From positions 1 through 64,000 of the forward strand of contig NZ_JASPGD010000004.1 in the NCBI RefSeq assembly GCF_030232885.1: a DNA stretch of 64,000 bases. The letters are read 5' to 3'. The notes under the pieces were generated by a model. It was not told the DNA's origin. It saw only the letters and a program-made list of their open reading frames with translations, and searched no databases. Numbering within the stretch: the stretch's first letter is position 1; the number at the start of each line of letters is the position of its first letter. This DNA is from Corynebacterium sp. MSK297. Its GTDB lineage: Bacteria > Actinomycetota > Actinomycetes > Mycobacteriales > Mycobacteriaceae. Below, piece by piece: positions 54,213-62,727 of this stretch. A program made the translations under genes and the position numbers.

Positions 54213-55199
54213 ATGACGCGCATTGCAGCCGTGGACTGTGGTACAAACTCGATCCGTTTGCTGATCAGCGACATTACCCGCACTAGTAGTGCGCCGTCTG
54301 GATTTACAGCTAACGAAGTCACGCGCCGAATGGAGATCGTGCGCCTGGGGCAGAGTGTGGATGCTACCGGCGAGCTTGCCCCGGATGCGATTGAACGTAC
54401 CCGCAAAGCCTTGCGGAATTACGTCAACATCATGAAATTCGAGAATGTGGAAAAGGTGCGCATGGTTGCTACGGCCGCGGTGCGTGATGCAAAAAACAAT
54501 CGCGAGTTTTTTTCCATGACCGCGGAACTGCTCGGTGAAGTAGAAAGCGGCGCGCAAGCCGAAGTTATTACCGGCGAAGAAGAAGCAGAGTTGTCCTTTT
54601 TGGGGGCAGTGCAGGATCTTACCGACGATGCCGGCCCGTTTTGCGTCATTGATTTGGGTGGTGGCTCGACAGAATTCATCGTCAGTGAAAAAGGCAAAGA
54701 GTTGCTTGGAGCACATTCTGCAGCAATGGGCTGCGTGCGTATTACTGAGCGTATGATGCCGTCTGATCCACCGAGTGAGACGGAGATTGAAATCGCCGAT
54801 GATTTCGTCGCCGAGCGCATGTCTGAGGTGGAGAAACTGGTGCCGATTGACAAAGCACGTACCGTCGTTGGTTGTGCTGGAACCTTCACGACGCTGTCGG
54901 CGCTGGCACAAGGCCTGGAGCACTACGATCCGGAACAGATCCATGGTTCGGTGTTACGCTTTGCAGCGCTGCGAGTGTTGTTGGATCAGGTAATTCACAC
55001 TTCTGCTGCAGAGCGTGCGCAAAACCCCGTGGTGCACCCTGGCCGTGCCGATGTACTTGGTGGTGGGGCAGTGGCTGTCCGCGGCATAATGGACATGATT
55101 GAACGTCATAGCGGTGTGCGTGAGTTCGTCATTAGTGAAAAAGATATCCTGGATGGGGTGATCTGGAAACTAGCGGGAACACTTGCTGTGCTAAAGTAA
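54213..55199 (+). CDS. ppx: Ppx/GppA phosphatase family protein
   Basis: A 328-residue exopolyphosphatase or (p)ppGpp phosphohydrolase of the ASKHA fold. Motifs: AAVDCGTNSIRLLISDI (about 4-20, phosphate 1), MVATAAVRDAKNN, ITGEEEAELSF, IDLGGGSTEFIV (phosphate 2) and VVGCAGTFTTLSAL. Only the two actin-like subdomains are present, without the C-terminal HD-like domain of long GppA. In C. glutamicum such short enzymes are polyphosphatases. It follows the DUF501 gene by 24 nt. Confidence 0.9.
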   Translation: MTRIAAVDCGTNSIRLLISDITRTSSAPSGFTANEVTRRMEIVRLGQSVDATGELAPDAIERTRKALRNYVNIMKFENVEKVRMVATAAVRDAKNNREFFSMTAELLGEVESGAQAEVITGEEEAELSFLGAVQDLTDDAGPFCVIDLGGGSTEFIVSEKGKELLGAHSAAMGCVRITERMMPSDPPSETEIEIADDFVAERMSEVEKLVPIDKARTVVGCAGTFTTLSALAQGLEHYDPEQIHGSVLRFAALRVLLDQVIHTSAAERAQNPVVHPGRADVLGGGAVAVRGIMDMIERHSGVREFVISEKDILDGVIWKLAGTLAVLK

Positions 55200-55245
55200 A
55201 TAGCCGTGCCATGCTCAGCTCGTAGTAGCTGATGGTGTGGTATTT

Positions 55246-55319
55246 GCCCCCATAGCCCAATTGGCAGAGGCGGTGGACTTAAAATCCATACAGTGTCGGT
55301 TCGAGCCCGACTGGGGGCA
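55246..55319 (+). tRNA. tRNA-Leu (anticodon UAA) with short variable arm
   Basis: A 74-nt cloverleaf with perfect acceptor stem GCCCCCA/TGGGGGC and anticodon loop CTTAAAA, anticodon TAA. The T-arm is GTCGG-TTCGAGC-CCGAC, and the discriminator is A, the leucine identity base. The variable region is only ACAGT, whereas tRNA-Leu is normally class II with a long variable arm. CCA is not encoded. It stands alone downstream of ppx. Confidence 0.9.
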
Positions 55320-55511
55320 CTATGACCAGCGGAAAGCTGGACGGGATCATCTAAACCCGAAGACTTCCCAGAAAATCCCCACAAGTACTCACAGCGATGA
55401 GGCGCACCGCAGATAATTCATTCTCGATTGTGGGAACTATTTTGCCTCTCGCATCGTTACACTAGGTGAGAAACGTACCACCCATGACACGAAAGGCACG
55501 GGATTTCTACA

Positions 55512-56354
55512 GTGCGTAACAGCAACCCCGTTATGAGTAACTTGTCTGCTGGGGCCAACGGAAATGGCAACAGTGCTGGTTTCCGGCAGCAGATGGACTA
55601 CAACGCTTACGATAATTACGGCGGGCAGGGCGGCTACGCCCCAACGAGCCAGCAGCAAGAAGCTGACCGCCCGATGACTGTCGACGACGTCGTCACCAAG
55701 ACTGGTATCACGCTGGGTGTTATCATTCTGTTTGCCGTCGTGAATTTCGGCATTGGCCTGGTGAATCCACAGATCGCGATGATGGCAACATTTGCCGGTG
55801 CCATTGCTGGATTTGTCACCGTATTGGTCGCTTCCTTCGGCAAGAAATGGGGATCACCGGTTGTGACCCTGCTTTACGCCGTTTTTGAAGGCTTGTTTGT
55901 CGGTGGAATCTCGCTGGTCTTTTCCGGCATGCACGTCGGCGAAGCCAACGCGGCGAGCCTGATCGGTCAGGCTGTCCTGGGTACTGTGGGTGTATTCTTG
56001 GGCATGCTCATTGTGTATAAGACCGGTGCAGTGAAAGTTACCCCGCGTTTCAACAAGATCCTGACCTCCTGCATCATTGGTGTCGTTGTTTTGATGTTGG
56101 GCAACTTCCTATTGGCGATGTTTACTGGCAATAACCCGTTGCGCGATGGTGGAATTTTGGCGATTATTTTCTCGCTGGTCTGCATTGGCTTGGCCGCTGC
56201 ATCGTTCTTGACCGATTTTGATGCTGCTGATCGTATGATCCGCGCCGGTGCACCATCCAAGATGGCCTGGGGCGTTGCATTGGGTCTGGCTGTGACCTTG
56301 GTCTGGCTCTACACTGAGATTTTGCGTCTGCTGTCGTACTTCCAGCAGCGCTAG
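55512..56354 (+). CDS. Bax inhibitor-1/YccA family membrane protein
   Basis: A 280-residue protein with a polar, Gly/Asn/Gln-rich N-terminus (about 1-65) and seven hydrophobic helices that follow the Bax inhibitor-1 (TMBIM) pattern. Examples are VTLLYAVFEGLFVGGISLVF, GVFLGMLIVYKTGAVKVTPR and the final LGLAVTLVWLYTEILRLLSY. Bacterial members are pH-sensitive calcium leak channels or membrane protein quality factors. No partner is nearby. The GTG at 55512 is taken as start. The ATG at 55533 is possible. Confidence 0.88.
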   Translation: MRNSNPVMSNLSAGANGNGNSAGFRQQMDYNAYDNYGGQGGYAPTSQQQEADRPMTVDDVVTKTGITLGVIILFAVVNFGIGLVNPQIAMMATFAGAIAGFVTVLVASFGKKWGSPVVTLLYAVFEGLFVGGISLVFSGMHVGEANAASLIGQAVLGTVGVFLGMLIVYKTGAVKVTPRFNKILTSCIIGVVVLMLGNFLLAMFTGNNPLRDGGILAIIFSLVCIGLAAASFLTDFDAADRMIRAGAPSKMAWGVALGLAVTLVWLYTEILRLLSYFQQR

Positions 56355-56375
56355 AGCCCGACTATTTGTAGCTTT

Positions 56376-56400
56376 CGCACGGTAAGGTAAATACCGTGCG
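56376..56400. terminator. inverted repeat downstream of the Bax-inhibitor gene
   Basis: A 9-bp perfect stem (CGCACGGTA and TACCGTGCG, 7-nt loop) lies 22 nt after the stop codon, without a U-tract. It probably acts with the stronger hairpin that follows. Confidence 0.45.
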
Positions 56401-56410
56401 AGCATAGGAA

Positions 56411-56466
56411 AACTCCGGTGGGCATGTGATTGCTAATAAGCGGTCTAGCCCACCGGAGTTTTGTGT
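56411..56466. terminator. strong terminator between convergent genes
   Basis: A perfect 13-bp stem (AACTCCGGTGGGC and GCCCACCGGAGTT, 24-nt loop) is followed by ttgtgt on the + strand, with a T-run on the minus strand (gttttcc). It separates the Bax-inhibitor gene from the convergent lipoprotein gene and can serve both. Confidence 0.8.
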
Positions 56467-56480
56467 GTACTATTCAGCGG

Positions 56481-57102
56481 CTACGGAGTAACCAGTTGCC
56501 CGTCGACCCAGATTTCTGAAAAGACGGTGCCCTGTGCGGATTCTACGGGGCTGCGAAGAACTAATGAGACGCTGTTATTGTCTGAATCTTGTGCGCTGGC
56601 TTTCGCTGAATCGGAATCCCACGAGTCCCACTTGAGCTTCGTTAAGCGTTCGTCGGGGGTGAGCGCAATCCAACACGATATGGTCAGGTTTTTTCTCAGG
56701 GGTTCCTAGGCAGTTGATGAAGCCGATTGTTTTCCCTGTGGGGGTGCGTGGGCCAGTGGTTTTCGTGGCCCCTGCAGAACCCCTCGCGGAATCTTCAGAG
56801 GCCTTGGCTAATTCAGCGTCTTCGTCGTCGTCCAGCTCGGACTCGGTTCCACCGATCACGGTTTCTGTGGCCTGTACGGATTGGCCGTTTCCGCTGGTGC
56901 CAGTGCCTGTGGTGCCGTCGGTAGCAGTGGTGCCAGGTTCAGCGGTCTCAGCGCCCGCAGGGGCGCTGGAGCTTGGTGCCTCGAAAGTATTACCAGTTTC
57001 AACCTTCTGATCCGAAGGGTTTTCATTCGGAGGGGTGCAGGCAGCCAATGTGAGGGCTGCTGCAGAAACTCCGGTTACGGCGAATTTACGGTAGTTAGTC
57101 AT
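56481..57102 (-). pseudogene. lipoprotein gene frameshifted at a C5 run
   Basis: The gene starts MTNYRKFAVTGVSAAALTLA with lipobox LAAC (Cys 22), then a long Ser/Thr/Gly/Glu linker. Near the end GFINCLGTPEKKPDHIVLDC marks a compact domain. At five consecutive C (minus strand, 56659-56655) the frame is lost and stops early at 56575. With four C it would read HPDERLTKLKWDSWDS, then LVLRSPVESAQGTVFSEIWV and end at 56481, giving about 206 residues. The intact downstream frame indicates a recent event, an error, or phase variation. No family is recognised. Confidence 0.7.
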
Positions 57103-57116
57103 GGGAAAATCCTTAC

Positions 57117-57641
57117 TTATTTTTCGTCGCGTGGGGTAGCGTACAACGCGGAGTCATAAGGTGCGGCCGAGTCAACGGTGACCTTGATGACGTTGCCGTT
57201 TGGTGCGGAGTATTGGCGGGTTTCGCCTTCTTCGGCGCCCAAGATGGCTGCACCGAGCGGGGACTGTTCCGAGTAGGTTTCCAAGTTTTCGTTGTCCGTG
57301 GCTGCGGCGCGTGTACCGATCAAGAAGGTTTCTTTGTTTTCTGGATCCTCGTTGTAGTGCACGTGGACGACGGAACCGACGTTGGCAACACCTTCTTGAA
57401 CACCGGTGCGCTCGGTGGTGGAGTTCGCGAGAATCTCCGAGATGTGCTTGATGCGGGCCTCTTCTTGATCCTGCATCTCACGCGCAGCGTCGTAGCCGGC
57501 GTTTTCTTTCAAGTCGCCTTCTTCGCGGCGTTCGTTAATCTCAGCAGCGACTACCGGGCGGTGGTCGATCAGAGCCTGCAATTCTTCTTCCAGCTTTGCC
57601 TTGGTCTCTGGCGTAATGTACTGCTTTTGGTTTTCAGCCAT
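57117..57641 (-). CDS. greA: transcription elongation factor GreA
   Basis: GreA helps backtracked RNA polymerase by stimulating transcript cleavage. The product is 174 residues. The N-terminal coiled coil has ITPETKAKLEEELQALIDHR and REEGDLKENAGYDAAREMQD, with the catalytic acidic tip in EGDLKEN. The C-terminal FKBP-like domain has VHVHYNEDPENKETFLIGTR and SPLGAAILGAEEGE. It is longer than E. coli GreA (158) by a few loop residues. The lipoprotein gene follows 14 nt downstream on the same strand. Confidence 0.96.
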   Translation of the reverse strand: MAENQKQYITPETKAKLEEELQALIDHRPVVAAEINERREEGDLKENAGYDAAREMQDQEEARIKHISEILANSTTERTGVQEGVANVGSVVHVHYNEDPENKETFLIGTRAAATDNENLETYSEQSPLGAAILGAEEGETRQYSAPNGNVIKVTVDSAAPYDSALYATPRDEK

Positions 57642-57900
57642 GTCCGTGTGAAACCTTCCTTAGATTCTTCTGGTTGCGCAAATGGCTGTGCAAAATTCTG
57701 GTGTTTGCACTCGCTGTGTTGCGACGATTCTGCCTAGATCTTAACGCATATGCCCGTGTAATTTTGCCCAGGGCTTCAGAGATTCTGCCCGCACCATTCC
57801 ACTGTGTAGTATCTGTGCACAGCCTTCTCGGCGTACTCGATGCATTCGATGAATTACCTTAGGGAGTCTCCGCACGAGCTAGTTATTATTTAATAACCCG

Positions 57901-58374
57901 CTAGTCACCGAGATCCAGATGAGTAGGAATCGTGCCGGAACAACCATAGACACCGCCGGCTACGGCTTTTTCGCCTGCGCGTACCGGGACGTCGACGCTG
58001 AGACGTTCAGTGCGCTTCTCGCCGGATGACATGGGAATTTCTACGCGACCGACTTCGGCTTTTTCATAGTTAAAAGCTTGTACGATGCAATACGCAGGTA
58101 CTTCCGGGTCTTCGCGCGTGATGTCTACCCACACCCGCAATGTGTCATCATCGGGGTATTCCTGACTGAGAAGCGTGATTTCGGCGGCAGGTGCGTCGGC
58201 GTTAAATAACCGGAAAAGGCCCCAGGAACCAATTGCCAACATCAGCACTACAAGGGCCACCAAAATTTTTCCGGTGAGGTTGCTCCCAGAGGTGGCAGAG
58301 CCAATTGAACCCCTCGAGCCATTCGGGCCCTTGGAGCCAGGTGAACCGTACCGTGCGCGCTTGCGAGTGCTCAT
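57901..58374 (-). CDS. DUF4307 membrane protein
   Basis: A 157-residue bitopic membrane protein from ATG 58374. It has a basic, Gly/Ser-rich cytoplasmic start (about 1-30), one transmembrane helix (about 34-54, LVALVVLMLAIGSWGLFRLF), then an extracytoplasmic beta domain with two Cys (AYCIVQAFNYEKAEVG, GVYGCSGTIP) that can form a disulfide. This is the DUF4307 pattern. The family regularly lies beside mca in actinobacteria, as here in divergent orientation. Function is unknown. Confidence 0.85.
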   Translation of the reverse strand: MSTRKRARYGSPGSKGPNGSRGSIGSATSGSNLTGKILVALVVLMLAIGSWGLFRLFNADAPAAEITLLSQEYPDDDTLRVWVDITREDPEVPAYCIVQAFNYEKAEVGRVEIPMSSGEKRTERLSVDVPVRAGEKAVAGGVYGCSGTIPTHLDLGD

Positions 58375-58466
58375 TCTTCGCATCTTAAGGCAGGTGTATC
58401 GGCCAGTACAATTAGGTAATATAATCAATTTGAGAAAATATCACGCGACTGTGCGAAAGGACCGAT

Positions 58467-59333
58467 GTGAGCTACCGGTTGCTGTCTATCCATGCCCACC
58501 CCGATGACGAGGCATCAAAAGGCGCAGCTACGACCGCGATGTATGCGCACAATGGTCACGAAGTCATGATTGTCACCTGCACGGGTGGTGAGCGCGGTGA
58601 CATTATCAACCCGGCAATGGATAAGCCCGGGGTGAAAGAAAACATGCAGGCTGTGCGCCATGAAGAAATGGCCGAGTCGGTGCGTGCATTGGGGGTGCAG
58701 CACAAGTGGATGGGCTATGTGGATTCAGGTCTGCCGCAGGGTGATCCGATGCCACCGCTTCCCGACGGCTGTTTTGCTCGCGAGGACAGCATGAAGGTCG
58801 CCACCGAGCTAATTGAAATCATTCGTGAGTTCAAGCCGCACGTCATCATGACTTATGATGAAAACGGCGGCTACCCGCATCCAGATCACTTAAAGGTCCA
58901 TGAAATCAGCATGATCGCATGGGAGCGCGCTGGCGACCCAGAGTTTCTTTCGGAAGTTCCTGCCTGGGAGCCGCTGAAACTGTATTACAGCCACGGCTTT
59001 GTGTATCAGCGCATGGAAATGTTCCACAACCGGTTGTTGGCGCAAGGAAAGTCCTCGCCGTATGGCCCGATGATGGAACGTTGGGATCCGCATTTGGCGG
59101 ATATCATGTCGCGTGTGACCACACAGGTGGAGTGCAGTGACTATTTCTCGCACCGCGAGGCCGCATTGCGCGCACACGCTACCCAAATCGATCCTGCGGG
59201 TGCGTTCATGGCTACTGATGTTTCCACCCAACAGGAACTCTGGCCCACAGAAGAATATGAACTGGCACGCAGCAGGGTAGAAACAGAACTGCCGGAGACT
59301 GATTTGTTTGCCGGTTTGGAGGGAACCGACTGA
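58467..59333 (+). CDS. mca: mycothiol S-conjugate amidase
   Basis: Mca cleaves the amide bond of mycothiol S-conjugates so that toxins leave as mercapturic acids. The product is 288 residues, of the LmbE/PIG-L zinc hydrolase fold. Zn ligands: His and Asp in IHAHPDDEASKG (about 8-19) and His in GYPHPDHLKVHE. CTGGERGDIINPAM and YFSHREAALRAHATQID are further family blocks. The GTG start has AAAGGA upstream. Its stop overlaps the next start (TGATG). A mycothiol-using actinobacterium is therefore indicated. Confidence 0.95.
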   Translation: MSYRLLSIHAHPDDEASKGAATTAMYAHNGHEVMIVTCTGGERGDIINPAMDKPGVKENMQAVRHEEMAESVRALGVQHKWMGYVDSGLPQGDPMPPLPDGCFAREDSMKVATELIEIIREFKPHVIMTYDENGGYPHPDHLKVHEISMIAWERAGDPEFLSEVPAWEPLKLYYSHGFVYQRMEMFHNRLLAQGKSSPYGPMMERWDPHLADIMSRVTTQVECSDYFSHREAALRAHATQIDPAGAFMATDVSTQQELWPTEEYELARSRVETELPETDLFAGLEGTD

Positions 59334-59650
59334 TGCAGATTTCACTGCTGTCGACGTTGCACGCCTCACTATCGCACGTCGTCTATACCGCCGATGAGGT
59401 GTTTTACTGGGCACAAAACCAGGTGCACGAAGGCCCGATGGGGCCGGAGTTTGGCAAAGCCTCGCCGATCGGTTTGCTGGTTATCGTGTCCTTACTGGTC
59501 GCGGTTCTGGTTTTGGGCTGGTCTTTTCATCGTCGGCAGTCGAAGTTCCGCCGTCGGCGCGCGTTTGCGGAAGATCATGGTTTGGATCCTTTTGATGTCG
59601 AGGCTGTTGAAGCTGCAATGCGTGAAGTCGACGTGCACGATCGGCGGTAG
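59333..59650 (+). CDS. small membrane protein between mca and uppS
   Basis: A 105-residue protein with one clear transmembrane helix (about 44-62, PIGLLVIVSLLVAVLVLGWS) and a following basic stretch (HRRQSKFRRRRAF), so its C-terminus is cytoplasmic. The N-terminal 40 residues face outward and include VFYWAQNQVHEGPMGPEFG. The tail motif DHGLDPFDVEAVEAAMREV suggests a short helix for protein contact. It is translationally coupled to mca by a one-base overlap and stops 2 nt before uppS. Short proteins in this place are common in mycobacteria and corynebacteria. Function is unknown. Confidence 0.75.
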   Translation: MQISLLSTLHASLSHVVYTADEVFYWAQNQVHEGPMGPEFGKASPIGLLVIVSLLVAVLVLGWSFHRRQSKFRRRRAFAEDHGLDPFDVEAVEAAMREVDVHDRR

Positions 59651-59652
59651 GG

Positions 59653-60420
59653 ATGAAACTGCGGGAATTGGTCTACCCAATTTATGAAGCACGCATTCGG
59701 CGTAGCCTGAAAGGACGCCCACAGCCGAAACACGTCGCGATCATGGCCGATGGCAACCGGCGCTGGGCGCGCGAATCTGGGTTTACCGATATCAGTCAGG
59801 GGCACCGTCGTGGTGCACACAAGATCGCCGAACTCGTCTCGTGGTGCGCAGAGACTGAAGTCGACGTTGTCACCTGCTATTTATTGTCCACGGAAAACCT
59901 CCGGCGTTCCCCAGAAGAGTTAAATCTGCTTTTTGACATCATCACTGACGTTGTGGTGCAGCTTGCGCAGGGGGAACCAGACTGTCAGGTTCGTCTGGTC
60001 GGCCATTTGGATTTGTTACCAGACGAGGTGGCCCAGCGCATGGAGCAAGCAGCGGCAACGACCCGGGATAACACGGGGGTGATCGTTAACGTGGCTGTGG
60101 GCTATGGCGGGCGACAAGAAATCGTCGATGCTGTGCAAAAACTTATACGCGCCGAGGCGAACAAGGGGCGGTCTGCCGACGAAATTGCGGACGCTGTCAC
60201 CGCCGAGTCGATTTCGCACCACTTGTACACCAAAGGTTTGCCCGACCCGGACTTGGTGATCCGAACTTCGGGTGAGCAGCGGTTGTCGGGCTTTTTGTTG
60301 TGGCAGGCAGCCTACTCGGAAATCTGGTTTACCGATACTTACTGGCCCGCGTTTCGCAAAATTGATTTCTTCCGGGCGCTGCGCGAATTTTCGCAGCGTT
60401 CACGACGTTTTGGTAAATAG
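59653..60420 (+). CDS. uppS: cis-prenyltransferase, Z-FPP synthase type
   Basis: A 255-residue cis-prenyltransferase. Active-site motif HVAIMADGNRRWAR has the catalytic Asp at about residue 32. Then come HRRGAHKIAELVSWCAE, YLLSTENLRRSPEEL, and the C-terminal IRTSGEQRLSGFLLWQAAYS and EIWFTDTYWPAF. The RTSGEQRLSG form and the overall sequence resemble M. tuberculosis Rv1086, a short-chain (2Z,6E)-farnesyl diphosphate synthase, more than the decaprenyl enzyme. A second cis-prenyltransferase would then be expected elsewhere. It belongs to a tight mca-membrane protein-uppS operon. Confidence 0.9.
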   Translation: MKLRELVYPIYEARIRRSLKGRPQPKHVAIMADGNRRWARESGFTDISQGHRRGAHKIAELVSWCAETEVDVVTCYLLSTENLRRSPEELNLLFDIITDVVVQLAQGEPDCQVRLVGHLDLLPDEVAQRMEQAAATTRDNTGVIVNVAVGYGGRQEIVDAVQKLIRAEANKGRSADEIADAVTAESISHHLYTKGLPDPDLVIRTSGEQRLSGFLLWQAAYSEIWFTDTYWPAFRKIDFFRALREFSQRSRRFGK

Positions 60421-60459
60421 GCAACCAGGCGGATAGCTTCTTGCACGCAGGTGCGACGG

Positions 60460-61374
60460 TTATAGTTTGCGTAGCCGCACCTTTTCGACCAGGTGATCCT
60501 GATTTTTGCGTAGTACCAACGACGCCCGCACGCGCGTCGGCAAGATATTTTCCACCAGGTTGGGCAGGTTGATGGACTGCCAGATCTCGCGGGCTTCGGC
60601 GCGTGCTGCGGCTTCTTCCAAATCAGCGAAGTGGGCAAAGTGAGCACCCGGCTCTCGGAATGCGGTGCGCCGCAGTTTTAAGAATCTCTCGATGTACCAG
60701 CTCTCGATATCGTCGATATGAGCGTCGACATAGACCGAAAAATCCACAAGGTCGGAAACCATGAGCGTACGGCCGGTTTGCAATACGTTCAGGCCCTCAA
60801 TGATCAAAATGTCTGGTTGGCGGATGCGCTGAACTTCACCAGGCAAAATGTCATAGGCGGTGTGGGAATATACCGGTGCGTGGGCCTCGGGCGCGCCCGA
60901 TTTTACCTCTGTGACAAAACGTAACAATCCACGCTGGTCATAGGATTCCGGGAAGCCTTTGCGCTTCATCAACCCACGCTTTTTCAATTCTGCGGTGGGC
61001 AACAAGAAACCGTCGGTGGGCACGAGATCAACGCGCTGGTGTTTGTCCCACTTTTGTAACAACACTTGCAGCAGGCGGGCGGTAGTGGACTTGCCGACGG
61101 CTACTGATCCCGCGACTGCGATGATAAACGGCACCTTTTCTGGTGGATGCCCCAGGAACTGCTGGGCGGCATCGTTAACCCGGCGGTGGGCTTCGATCTG
61201 GAAATGCAGCAGACGAGCCAGCGGTAGGTAGACGTCGGCAACCTCGTCGAGGTCAATATTCTCCCCGATTCCAGCGAGTTCGGAGACTTCGTCTTCCGTC
61301 AATAATTGGGGAACGGATTTGCGCAGGTTACGCCAATGTTCGCGGGAAAAATCCAGGTAGGGGCTGGTAGTCAT
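60460..61374 (-). CDS. coaA: pantothenate kinase type I
   Basis: CoaA phosphorylates pantothenate, the first and controlling step of coenzyme A synthesis. The product is 304 residues from ATG 61374. The open frame to 61659 crosses into glyA and is not coding. The Walker A motif is [19 protein letters not shown] (about 87-105), then [46 protein letters not shown] and [20 protein letters not shown]. It is convergent with uppS and divergent from glyA. Confidence 0.95.
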   Translation of the reverse strand: MTTSPYLDFSREHWRNLRKSVPQLLTEDEVSELAGIGENIDLDEVADVYLPLARLLHFQIEAHRRVNDAAQQFLGHPPEKVPFIIAVAGSVAVGKSTTARLLQVLLQKWDKHQRVDLVPTDGFLLPTAELKKRGLMKRKGFPESYDQRGLLRFVTEVKSGAPEAHAPVYSHTAYDILPGEVQRIRQPDILIIEGLNVLQTGRTLMVSDLVDFSVYVDAHIDDIESWYIERFLKLRRTAFREPGAHFAHFADLEEAAARAEAREIWQSINLPNLVENILPTRVRASLVLRKNQDHLVEKVRLRKL

Positions 61375-61419
61375 AGTAGGTATTGTCTCATTGCTGCTTG
61401 GTGTTATTGTTATAAGCAT

Positions 61420-61425
61420 TATAAT
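61420..61425 (+). promoter_or_regulatory. -10 box of glyA
   Basis: TATAAT lies 30 nt before the glyA ATG, in the 81-bp gap between divergent coaA and glyA. It leaves room for a short leader with the ribosome site GAAAGG (61441-61446). Confidence 0.5.
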
Positions 61426-61455
61426 CGCCACCTGCGTGCAGAAAGGCCCGCTTTG

Positions 61456-62724
61456 ATGTTTGAATCCCCGCTGTCTGAGTTTGACCCAGAGGTAGCTGCT
61501 GCCATCGACGGAGAAATCTCCCGTCAACGTGGAACCTTGGAAATGATTGCCTCGGAAAACTTTGTGCCACGCGCGGTGTTGCAGGCACAAGGTTCGGTAC
61601 TGACCAATAAGTACGCTGAGGGCTACCCGGGTCGTCGCTACTACGGTGGTTGCGAGCACGTCGACGTTATTGAAGACCTCGCCCGACAGCGTGCTAAGGA
61701 TCTATTTGGTGCAGAATTTGCCAACGTACAGCCACACTCGGGTGCACAGGCCAACGCTGCGGTTTTGGCGTCGCTGATCAAACCAGGCGACAAGATCATG
61801 GGATTGTCCCTGGCACACGGTGGGCACCTGACCCACGGCATGAAGCTGAACTTTTCCGGCAAGCTGTATGAGGTTGCTGCATACGAGGTGGACCCGGAAA
61901 CCCATCGCATCGATATGGACAAGGTCCGCGAGCAGGCTTTGGCAGAAAAGCCACAGGTGATCATCGCTGGTTGGTCGGCATACTCGCGGCGCTTGGATTT
62001 CGAAGCCTTCCGTTCCATCGCTGATGAAGTTGGCGCTTATCTGTGGACTGATATGGCACACTTCGCTGGTCTGGTGGCTGCTGATCTGTACCCATCGCCA
62101 GTTCCACACTCTGATATTGTCTCTTCCACCGTGCATAAGACCTTGGGCGGCCCACGTTCTGGTCTGATTCTGGCAAAGCAGGATTATGCTAAGCAGATCA
62201 ACTCTGCTGTATTCCCAGGCCAGCAGGGTGGTCCGTTGATGCACGCGGTGGCTGCGAAGGCAGTGTCGTTCAAGGTTGCTGCTACTGAAGAATTCCGTGA
62301 GCGCCAGCAGCGCACTATCGACGGCGCGCGCATCTTGGCAGAGCGCTTGACTGCACAAGATTGCCAGGATTCTGGTATCTCCGTGCTCACTGGCGGCACC
62401 GATACCCACTTGGTTTTGGCGGATCTGCGGAACTCGGAACTAGACGGTCAGCAGGCGGAAGACCGCCTGCACGAGGTAGGAATCACCGTTAACCGCAATG
62501 CGGTGCCGAACGATCCACGTCCACCAATGGTGACTTCTGGTTTGCGCATCGGTGCTTCGGCGCTGGCGACCCGTGGTTTCGACGAGAAGGCTTTTGAGGA
62601 AACCGCCGATGTCATTGCACAGGCTTTGCTGGGCAAAGATGTGGCACAGCTGCGTAACCGCGTTGAGAAGCTGACCCAGGACTTCCCACTGTATGAGGGC
62701 CTGGAAGACTGGAAGCTGGTTTAG
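61456..62724 (+). CDS. glyA: serine hydroxymethyltransferase
   Basis: GlyA interconverts serine and glycine with tetrahydrofolate and PLP, the main source of one-carbon units. The product is 422 residues from ATG 61456. The open frame from 61306 lies in the coaA region and is not coding. Blocks: [48 protein letters not shown], the PLP site [14 protein letters not shown], and [20 protein letters not shown]. It is followed after 3 nt by pabAB, which links folate synthesis with folate use. Confidence 0.97.
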   Translation: MFESPLSEFDPEVAAAIDGEISRQRGTLEMIASENFVPRAVLQAQGSVLTNKYAEGYPGRRYYGGCEHVDVIEDLARQRAKDLFGAEFANVQPHSGAQANAAVLASLIKPGDKIMGLSLAHGGHLTHGMKLNFSGKLYEVAAYEVDPETHRIDMDKVREQALAEKPQVIIAGWSAYSRRLDFEAFRSIADEVGAYLWTDMAHFAGLVAADLYPSPVPHSDIVSSTVHKTLGGPRSGLILAKQDYAKQINSAVFPGQQGGPLMHAVAAKAVSFKVAATEEFRERQQRTIDGARILAERLTAQDCQDSGISVLTGGTDTHLVLADLRNSELDGQQAEDRLHEVGITVNRNAVPNDPRPPMVTSGLRIGASALATRGFDEKAFEETADVIAQALLGKDVAQLRNRVEKLTQDFPLYEGLEDWKLV

Positions 62725-62727
62725 TCA

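Noticed and set aside
57674..57862. 62-residue ORF upstream of greA
   Set aside because: No ribosome site, no recognisable domain, and it lies across the expected greA promoter.
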